DNA of 64,000 bases. Origin: Asterochloris sp. CNOR1. Its lineage: Eukaryota; Chlorophyta; Trebouxiophyceae; Trebouxiales; Trebouxiaceae. Below are positions 56,201-64,000 of the stretch, piece by piece; the first letter of the stretch is position 1, and every line of letters begins with the position of its first letter. The position numbers and the translations under genes were made by a program. Location: positions 1,054,001 to 1,118,000 of the forward strand of contig OZ017758.1 in assembly GCA_963969365.1 (NCBI GenBank), given 5' to 3'. The notes beneath the pieces were generated by a model that was not told where the DNA came from, made no database searches, and saw only the letters and a program-made list of their open reading frames with translations.

Positions 56201-59200
56201 TGCCAAGATGAGAAGGCTGCCAGCTGGCTGCTGAGAACTGAATGTTGCAGGCGGGACAGGCGGGCGTGCGGGGCTAGCAAGCAGCAGGTGCACTACTCAG
56301 GCCTAGTTGACAATTGTTGAACCCAAAGCTTGTAGCAGTGGCCTAGCAGTCCTGTTGAATGTTGGGCCATGTAGAGCAGCAACACAGCCTGTATTTGGCA
56401 GCTGTGCGCAGGGGAGACAGAAGGACCTGCCTGTGCCCAGCTGAATGTGCCGCAGATCTGGAAAAATTCCTGTGCAGAGCACTCAAAGAGGTAGATTGGC
56501 TTAGCCGTACCCAGGGCTAGGGGCAGTGCTGCTCCCCCAGCCAGCCACAGCACTGCTGCCTTGTTGTGCAGCCTTGAGGACTCGGTGCAGGGCACCCAAC
56601 AGAGTCACAAGCGCTTGCCTGTGCCCAGGGTGCTGCAGTGCTCCTCTGCTGGAGGTGCTGGTGATGCTCCTCTCATCCACGCCCTGCCCCTCAGGCTCTA
56701 CACCCTCTCCTCGCCTGGAGCTTGCCTCTGACAGTAAGTGGTGCGCCACCTGCAGTGGAGAGACCGGGACAACAGTGGTTGGTTCTTGGTCAGGGTGGTC
56801 AGGACTTGTGGGCAATGCTGCTGCATTGCCATCTACAAGGTTGGAGCGCATGCACTTTCGCAGCCCACCTGATCATCAGGGATGGTCTTCAACCCCTTGA
56901 AGTCGATGCTGCCACTGGTCCAGGGAGTGCCTGCTGAGCCAACCTGCACACCGGGGCCAGGACAGAAAAGCTTGTGATGCCGGTCATTGGGCACCTTGGA
57001 TGCCAGGAAGACAGGAGCATCGCAGGGTAGGCAGGGACGCTGCCTCGGCTGCCACAATCAAGGAGCAGAGGTGCAGACCAGTCCAGCAGGGCTGGGCAAG
57101 CTCAACAGCTACAAGCATGCTCGTCACGTGCAAGTTTGCGCCCGAAAGCATCAGGGAGTGTGGAGCCTCCAAGAGGTGCGAAGAGCCTGATCAATATCCT
57201 GCATCAACTGTTCCGCCTTGCAATGGTGCAAGTCTTGGTTGCTGTGAGGTGTGAGGCAGCGCTGCCTGTATCACCTCCTGCATCTGGTCCAAGTACTCCC
57301 TGAAGTCCAGGCTGCTGGGCAGCATGAACTCGCTGAGTCGCGGGTGCAGCATGTCGAAGCTGCCACCGCTGGGCGGGCGCGGCAGGCCTGCACGGAGGGC
57401 ACAGTGTCTGGGCTGGAGCTCAGCCCAATTCTGCAGGCGGCGCTGGAATGAGCTCTGCAGGTCTTGCATCAGGTCCTCATAGGCACAGTGCTGGGGCAGG
57501 AGCCACAGGAAGACAGCCATCATTGACACCATGACTCTTCGCAAGCTGCTGGTCCCAGACACAGACTCGCTCCCTGCACCCTAGACCCTGACAGGTTTTG
57601 GGACAGACCAGCGGCAGAGAGATCAAAGTTTGTTCAGCAGCACTAGCTGCCAGGCCCAGGCTGAATGCAGCGGCTGAAATGCTACCCTAATTCATTCCTG
57701 TGCCCTCTGACATGGCGGTGCTGGTACTCATTGGCAGGCACTGGCAGCATAGCAAGGTTACAAACCTGACTATGTCTGGGCCCGGCGCAGTGCCATGGCA
57801 GTGCAGGTGTGCCCTTGGCATGCACAAGCAGCGCAGCAGGGCACTGGGGCTCACCATTCCGCCCCCGGGGCGCGGACTCGTTGCCATGCGCCAGGGCGTG
57901 GCGGTGCAGGTGCTGCACGCGGCGGGCATGCTTACGGCCGCGCATGTGGTCCTCCAGGTTGGCCTGGCTGGTGGTGGCAATACCGCATGCGTGGCAGAAG
58001 AACTGCAGGAGACACACTGATCCTGGGCATAAGTATTTTGGCCAACATAAATCCCAGCAGGCCAGGCAGGAAGTTTTGCAAAGAGATTGTTTCAAGGCGG
58101 ACAGAGGAACAGCAGAAGCAAGTGTTGCAGGCACGAACTCTAGCAAATATGCCTGGCTGACAACCCTGTAACCCTCATCCTTGCAGCAATGCAGTGCGGC
58201 ACCTCAGGTAAGGGTCAAGGCTCTGCATACCTGCATTACGATGACAGAAGGGTCCTGCTGGTCCAAGCTTGGCACCGCCACAGCCACAGGGCCATTGGCC
58301 GAGCCCAAGAGCCTGGCTCCCTGCGGCGCAGGGGCCTGCGCCTGTTGCAGGTCAGGTGCGCTGGCTGGGCTGGGCAGCATCGTAGCTGCCGATGCAGCGC
58401 TGGCGCCAAGTGAGGGTGCCGGGGGAAGCGCCGCCCGCTGCCACTGCTCTGCCCCGCCGTCCAGGGCCTGGCTGTGCCTGTGGCATGCAGCCAGGCCCAT
58501 CCTGCGAGCCCCAACAACTGCTTCGCCTGCTGAGGCAGGATTGCCGTTGGCCAGGGCCTGGGCTGCTAACTCACTGACTAGCAGGGCAGCTGCTGGCACC
58601 TGGGGCCCTGGCACAGCCCCAGGACCCAGCCCACCAGCCCCCTCAACAACCTGCGCGCTGCAGAGTGCAGCTGCAATGCTGTTGCTGGCAGGCAAGTCAC
58701 TTTTGGCCTGAGCCCCGCTGGAGTCAGCAGCGATGCCCAGAAGGGGAGCAGATTTGCCATCAAGAGGGGCAGCATTGCTCTTGGCCAGGCTGTGTGCCAC
58801 CTCTCTTTCTTCCAGAGATGTTTTGCATTGAGGCTCATGCCTGCAGGTCAACCAGAGGGAGATGCATGAAATGCTGCAGAGGCCTGCCTCCCATTTGTAG
58901 CTTTGCAAGTGGCAAGCCGCAAAGCTCAAATTTTGCGCCCTCGACTTGCTTGATGAATGCAAGAAGTGTGTGCATGTTGTTCAGTGCACGATGTTTAGAA
59001 AGCTGGGCACAAACCTTGGCTCTGCCTCTGCCTCTGCCAGGATCCCATTTTCTGTTGCCAGGACCTCATCTGCATGGCCATTGCATGCGTACAGGCCCTC
59101 TGCGGCAGTCCCACTGGTCATGTGGCTGGCTGGGCCCCCTAGAGCAACAGCAGCCCAGCTGCGTTTGCGCTGATGCCCCGGCCTGTGAGGCTCAGCATGT

Positions 59201-59856
59201 GCGCCAGCACGTGGGCTGCTGCCCAGGTGGTGCTGGGGTGAGGAGCGCTGCAGGATTGCAGGCCACTCATCTAAACTGAGACCGTTCTGGGGCTCAAGCA
59301 TATTGCTGTGATGCTGAGGTTCCCCTGCTGACGGTGCGGCCTTCATTGTGCAGGCATCAGCGGCCGCTGGATCAAGCTCTGCTGGACCTTCGCTGGCCAG
59401 TGAAGCATGATCTGCGGCTGCCTGTGCAGTGGTCTCTGCTGGAGACACTGCCTTGGAGCCTGCCGCTGTAGCAGGGAAGGCCACCTCAGGCGGCACCATC
59501 ATAGGCTGGGGCGTGATGCACGCATGGGCGCCAATGAGCGCCAGGCTGTCTGTCGGAAGCAGGCCAGCAGGCTCCGCCCCATCAGCGGCATTGTGGCGTG
59601 CCGCAGACAGCTTCAGGCTCGGCCCTGGCCCCTCAGGGGTGGGCGGGGCCAGCGAGCCCATGCCGCTACTACCTAAGCCGCTCCCACTGCTGACCGCCTG
59701 CCCTGGCAGGGGGTCCAGCTGCTCGCAGACCTCCCCCAACTGGTCTTTGGCTCTGCTTGCGTCGCTGCCGATGGCAGTGTCACAAGCTGATCTGGCGCCA
59801 TCTGTCCACAGCAGATCCACACAAGATGTTGTCATCTGCGTCCAGCTCACATTCAT
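50290..59856 (-). CDS. Large protein with four U1-type C2H2 zinc fingers and low-complexity regions
   Basis: Sixteen exons in transcript order: 59015-59856, 58231-58840, 57855-58002, 57275-57387, 56869-56943, 56511-56749, 55638-56037, 54962-55159, 54428-54530, 53464-54054, 52595-53237, 52075-52245, 51721-51894, 51626-51659, 51196-51448, 50290-50600; 1634 residues in phase. Four fingers of the U1/matrin kind (C-x2-C-x12-H-x5-H): FFCHACGIATTSQANLEDHM near 485; HYCSICNVTATSAVHLKTHF near 832; HYCEVCDIGTTSALHLQLHL near 873; FCSLCGVRDPRGVAAHLL near 1300. Such fingers usually bind double-stranded RNA or act in pre-mRNA processing. Finger 3 is created by a GC-AG intron: HYCE ends one exon and VCDIG begins the next. 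Residues 1-480 are acidic, Ala/Ser-rich. Residues 690-800 contain a poly-Ala/Glu helix. A SERSVAAS motif occurs twice near 1150. The C-terminus is Met/Pro/Gln-rich (PQQSWWPAPGVPGML). I cannot name an orthologue. The 34-base exon 14 and the exon 11 acceptor are the weakest sites. Confidence 0.78.
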
Positions 59857-60205
59857 CTAATGAGCTTGGATGCAGGACCGGCATGCTTCCCTGAACAGAG
59901 CTCTAGCTTCCAACTACTTGAGAGAGGACATTCAGGCTGAAACACAGTAAGCCTGCATTCCGAAAGTCTGGCCCACCTGGTTGTTCAGTGCATCACAAAT
60001 GACGTCCAATGGAGCTGTGCTTGCATCGGTCCGCCCTTCTCAGCTCTCACCACAATCCCCTCTCCCTCGGCAATCTCGAGGTGAACGGATTGAGCTTGAG
60101 GGTGTCCAGGTGCACGGTGGCAAATTCACGCAAGCAACTTCAAAGCACCGTCTTGCTGAGAACCCGCCCTCAAAACCTCATACAGTCAAGTCCAAAACAC
60201 TCAGA
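59857..60205. promoter_or_regulatory. Divergent promoter region, zinc-finger gene / SYP81
   Basis: 349 bases between two divergent start codons. The SYP81 reading frame stays open upstream to about 59981, but the conserved N-terminus MERTAEF starts at 60206. Confidence 0.4.
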
Positions 60206-62309
60206 ATGGAGAGGACTGCAGAGTTTGCGGATGCTGTCATGGCAACAGCCAGGCAGATGAACCTCCCTGAGGTAAGGTCCTGTTGTGCATGCGCTGCACA
60301 TGTAGATGCCCAGCTGCCCGCTAATGCAGATGGTGTTACATTGCTGCTGCAGGGCAGGCTGCGGCAGATGAGATCTGCACAGATCCTTCGCTCACTGGCA
60401 GCCAAATCAGCTTTCTCAGTGGCCGTTGCCGAAATTGTGAGCCACTGCAACACAGGATGATTAGCCTTTGCCACTGGAAGCTTTGCTCCTGACAGTCCAC
60501 TGCCCTGCCTGCCAGACAGAGGACATACGGCACCTTGAAGGGCTGGTGCAGGGCAAGAGTCGCAGCTACATGCAGCCAGGCAAGGTGCACTCTGTACTGA
60601 CCTGGCTCCAATGCAGGGGACCTCAGCGCCGTTTGCATGGGGTGCAGCACTCAATGCACTGCAACACAGTACCATGCACTCAGCAATCTGCCATACTTGC
60701 CCGCTGGGGCAGCTCACGGACTTCCACACGCTCATCTGTGCAGCACATACCAGTCTGCATCCTCGCTGAGCCGCTGCCCTCTTGATCTGCACCATGGGGG
60801 GAGCCCTTGCTCTGCTGGCTGGTCGAGGCACCTGACAGACTGCCCGGCCATGTTGATATGCAATTACCCTGTGGCCAGCAGTGACAGCTGCAGAGCGCCC
60901 ACCACCTCATGGGCACTCACAGCATTGCAGGTGGCGCACTGCACCAAAGCATGCACTGAGCACCCTGCTCTGCTCGCCGGCAGGGCAGCTCACAGAGAGT
61001 GAGAAGGACAGACTTGACGAGGAGGTGGGGCGCAGCGTCAAGGAGTGCACCAACAGCATCCGCCGTGTGGAGGCAGCTGTTGAGGGGGCCAAAGCTGGCC
61101 TCAATGCAGCTGTCTTGGCGCACAGGCACGGCGTGGTGAGCTGTGCAGCACGCGTACAGTTGGCTGCCAGCGCTCCGCTCTGGCCCTGCATCAGGCTGGC
61201 TCAGTTGTGCCCTCATGCAGTGTGTTGAAATGCACAACGCTGCCTTTGCTGCGCCCAATTCAGTGCGCACCCTGCAGCCAATTGATTGATGCCTGCAATG
61301 CTCTTGCTCTGCCCTGTAGACCTCTGCCTGTTCCTTGTGTGCAGGCGCTGACTCTCAGCGACCGCTTGGAGCGCACAGTGCACGTCTTCGACATGTTGCG
61401 GGCGACACGCTATGTCCAGCTGCAGAAACAACAGCAGAAGCGGCGGCGACTTTTTGTGGCATCCGTCCAGGTGTGAGCCACGAGCTATTAGCTGCTGCCC
61501 TTGCTGCATCCCTGCAGGGAGCTCTGGTCTCTGCCACAAGCACTATGTAGCATTTTTGCGAAGGTGCTTTTCCCTGTGCTCATGAGGCACAGCATGCTAC
61601 TCCCAGAATCTTGCCACTGCACGTTGAGGCAGCACCCAGCCCACATGCTACCCCGACAGGACAAAACAAGTGCAGGCCTCTCTCCTCATGCTGCTTCAGC
61701 ATGCAGGGGGTGGAGCCTAGTGCCAATGGATGGCAAGACCAGCGGCCCCAAGGCAGGCGCGGCTGCAGCTGCACCCATGCCATCTGGCTGTGATGCTGAG
61801 CTGTTCCATGCAGGAGCCTGAAGTCATCAGCTTACAGGATCAGGAATCCCAGAGACGTGGGGATGGGCGGAACGGTGCTGCAGTTGGGCAGCAACTGGAT
61901 CAGCTGCAACTGGAAGAGGAGAGCCAGGCGCTGCAGCAGGCTCTGCTGCAACGGTCTCAGCAGACGCACTCCCTGGAGCAGCAGATGCAGGAGATAGCCA
62001 TGCTCACCCACATGTTCGGCACGCAAGTGCTGAAGCAGGCTGAGCAGATAGAGTTGCTGTACGAGCAGGTGGGATATGCCCCATAGACGCTTGAATCTGT
62101 AAGAGTTGTGCCCATCTGAGCCGCATATTCAGAATGAGACAGTCTTGCTTGTCCCTGTGCAGGCAGTCGACCAGACACACAATTTTGAAAGCGGCAATGT
62201 CCACCTGACCAAAGCGATAAGGCTAAACAGTGCAGCACGCCTGTGGGTCATCTACATCCTTGCTATATTTACATTTGCCATTCTATTCCTGGACTGGTGG
62301 TATAGCTGA
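60206..62309 (+). CDS. SYP81: Syntaxin 18 / SYP81 family Qa-SNARE
   Basis: ER-resident SNARE for retrograde Golgi-to-ER vesicle fusion. Exons: 60206-60271, 60353-60436, 60516-60584, 60989-61135, 61345-61470, 61814-62068, 62163-62309; 297 residues in phase, close to plant SYP81 (about 310). It opens MERTAEFADAV, the syntaxin-18 N-terminal helix. The helical N-domain has LTESEKDRLDEEVG, ECTNSIRRVEAAV, LAHRHGVV and the LSDRLERTVHVFDMLRATRY stretch diagnostic of the family. The SNARE motif covers about residues 216-270 (ALLQRSQQTHSLEQQMQEIA, then TQVLKQAEQIELLYEQAV). A tail-anchor transmembrane segment (WVIYILAIFTFAILFLDWWY) ends the protein. Convergent with the next gene, only 142 bases away. 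Confidence 0.95.
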
Positions 62310-62414
62310 GCTCAACAGCGCAGAAGCTGGTCTGTTTCAATGAACTTGAGATGTGCATTGTGCCTGAAACACTGATGCCCACCAGCACTTGGTGAACAGG
62401 AATGCCTGACAGAC

Positions 62415-62437
62415 TGTGTGTGTCTGTGTGTGTGTGT
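62415..62437. repeat. Short TG microsatellite
   Basis: Run of TG dinucleotides with one TC interruption, between the two convergent 3' ends. Confidence 0.8.
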
Positions 62438-62451
62438 AGAGTAAAATGCAT

Positions 62452-62943
62452 TCAGCCTCCCTTCTTAGGGCCCTGCTGCTGCCGATCCAAGGTCTCCATC
62501 CCCTTCCTAAGCTCTTCGCGGAAGGTTTTGCTGAATTCTGCTGCCTTGTCTCCAATCTGACCTTGCTTGTCTACACCTGGAAGGCAAGGCAGGGGCTGAG
62601 AACCTGCACATGGGTCTTGCCAAGCGTCATGATGATGAGCAGAGCAGGGCCTCACCTTTTTTGGTCAGCTCCTCAATCATGTGAGTGCTGCGGATTGCAA
62701 AGCGCTGGAAAGTTCGGCTGCAGGGTACACAGCCGCCAATGGGTCACAGACTCAGATCAGGTGCATTTGTGCACCAGCAAGCAGCTTGAGAGCAGGCAGG
62801 CACACCTGTTTGCAAGTGAGTTCACCAGCACCTCATTGAAGATGTAGCCAAACACCTGCAGTATTCACACTTCGCAGTCAAGGTACAACAGCCTGCTGAA
62901 CGCCTAAGAGAGCTGAATGTCTCACCCTCTGAAAGAAGCTCAT
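62452..62943 (-). CDS. Small conserved helical protein, function unknown
   Basis: Exons in transcript order: 62926-62943, 62806-62855, 62656-62717, 62452-62576; 84 residues, all phases correct. It starts MSFFQRVFGYIFNEVLVNSL and continues with RTFQRFAIRSTHMIEEL, then a Lys/Glu/Gln-rich helix ending QQQGPKKGG. The first exon is just six codons. The N-terminal amphipathic stretch and basic C-terminus resemble a small plant/algal protein type I have seen but cannot name, so no function is given. No signal peptide or strong transmembrane segment is visible. The transcript may overlap the SYP81 3' end: the nearest minus-strand TGTAA (62269-62273) is inside the last SYP81 exon. Confidence 0.72.
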
Positions 62944-63421
62944 CTCGCCAAGCTCCCACCCAAATCCTCTCAGGTTCTGCGGTTCAAGGGAAGCTTGTTG
63001 TGGCCTTAACAGCTGTGACGTGCAGGTTTGACAAGAGTTTGCTTTCCTTTCTTGATACTCGAGCGCCTGCTGAGCTCCATTGATGACTATTCAGGGACAT
63101 GATGGCAGCCACTCATGACATTGGCTGGTGCAGGTCAAAGGCTTTCATTCAGGGTCAGCGAGGCACACAACAATGGACGGGGCAGCAGCTAGTCATAATG
63201 ATTGCATATGGTGGTGTGCCAGTGCCAATGAAAATGGCTAATGGGAGCGGGGACTTGCAGTCATGCAACTTTGTCATTTGGGAGTTCCTGCGCAGGCATT
63301 ATGCTGGCCACACAGCGATACCTGCATGGCACAACAACAGTGAGGCACCAGGGAAAGTCATGCAGTCAAGATGCCATGAGCAGAGGTCCCCAAGCAAAGC
63401 TGATGCCAGCAGCAGCCCTAC
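62944..63421. other. Region between the small conserved gene and the cyclin fragment
   Basis: Should contain the small gene's promoter and the 3' end of the cyclin gene. I could not place the last cyclin exon: a candidate acceptor near 63294 keeps phase but its translation does not look like a cyclin end. Confidence 0.35.
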
Positions 63422-63787
63422 CTGGCGTGGTTGTACTTGTCCCTGATGGCTGAGGAGTGGTTTCCAGCACTAGCTCTGCAGAAGAGCACCTGCAGCAAGA
63501 CAAGACGCACTGTGCCCAGTGCAAAGCTGCCCAGCATGGCAGCAACACCTGAGATGCATACACGCTTTGCTGGGATCCGCCAAGTAGCCTGCTGGCTTGG
63601 CCTGTTGGCGTTGTGGCTGCAAGCAGGCTGTGCAGCAGTTCATGAATTCAGTGCTGTTGCCCACCTGCATATGCCTGGTGCACAGCTCCAGGTCCGCAGC
63701 CTGGTAAGACGTGTAGTGCTGCATGGTGGATGACCAGGCAGGGCGCCCCAGCGTGTGGTTGGTGAGCAAGACTGCTGAAGCCGCAAT
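63422..63787 (-). CDS. Cyclin (A/B type) C-terminal fold, partial
   Basis: Two exons are clear: 63665-63787 and 63422-63489. The first reads IAASAVLLTNHTLGRPAWSS and then TMQHYTSYQAADLELC; the second has SSAIRDKYNHAR. This is the second cyclin box of mitotic cyclins (typically AAS.LLL, PAW...L.HYTGY..SDL, then I..KY). The N-terminal cyclin box and start lie beyond the right edge of the window, and the last exon is unplaced. A/B type is inferred from the C-terminal fold alone. Confidence 0.82.
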
Positions 63788-64000
63788 CTGCAGGCAGCTG
63801 AGCCAAGAGTCTCAGGCAAGCCTATAGCACGCAGCACTACTGAGACAGAGGATTCAGGCCTTGGTCAGCTGCTGAGCTGGCTAAGCCTGTGCTGAACAGG
63901 TCTGCAGAAGCAGAGATGTGCAGGCCACACAGCAGGCCATGTCAGCAGTCATGCTGCGAGCCTTCTCTGTTGCAAGTCCAAACTTGCAGGGATACCTTCC
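63788..64000. other. Probable cyclin intron at the right edge
   Basis: No upstream cyclin exon is recognised before the window ends. The sequence just before the exon at 63787 has a good minus-strand acceptor, so this is probably intron. Confidence 0.4.

Noticed and set aside
1-64000. CRISPR arrays, insertion sequences, tRNA and rRNA genes, riboswitches
   Set aside because: None could be recognised by eye; the repeats present are intronic duplications, a coding repeat array and one microsatellite.

Overview
This is nuclear DNA of a green alga, most likely a chlorophyte and plausibly a trebouxiophyte. Every gene is split by many short GT-AG introns (often ending ctgcag), the DNA is moderately GC-rich, and TGTAA elements of the type green algae use as polyadenylation signals follow several genes. 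The gene content is plant-like: a kelch-type acyl-CoA-binding protein, a SYP81/syntaxin-18 SNARE and a CslA/CslC-like glycosyltransferase. Genus and species cannot be read from the sequence. There is no bacterial operon, CRISPR array, transposon, rRNA or tRNA that I can support. I rebuilt gene models by hand from conserved residues, splice sites and codon phase. Twelve models close with consistent phase from ATG to stop. A thirteenth gene (a cyclin) runs off the right end.

Layout, left to right: DNA polymerase epsilon subunit 2 (+, 347-5306); ApaG-domain protein (-, 6175-7492); acyl-CoA-binding kelch protein (+, 8136-14615); RNase H1-type protein (-, 14921-16815); U3 snoRNP protein IMP3 (+, 17061-18369); Cys/His-rich + UBA protein (-, 18810-27474); nucleoside hydrolase (+, 28671-32062); CslA/C-like glycosyltransferase (-, 33513-38430); J-like/DnaJ-X protein with a long Pro-punctuated repeat tail (-, 39666-48879); four-finger U1-type zinc-finger protein (-, 50290-59856); syntaxin 18/SYP81 (+, 60206-62309); an 84-residue conserved protein (-, 62452-62943); and a cyclin C-terminal fragment (-, 63422-63787 and beyond).

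The first eight genes alternate strand strictly, so start regions and 3' ends are shared in pairs. The genes are unrelated housekeeping functions: replication, lipid binding, RNA:DNA hybrid removal, ribosome biogenesis, nucleoside salvage, wall polysaccharide synthesis, ER membrane fusion and cell cycle. There is no sign of a pathway cluster.

The most unusual gene is at 39666-48879. It has a J-like domain without the HPD motif, then a DnaJ-X region, then about 625 residues of mostly 23-residue proline-punctuated amphipathic repeats carried on 13 exons. Other points of interest are several GC-AG introns supported by codon phase, and repeated small tandem duplications that copied exon edges into neighbouring introns.
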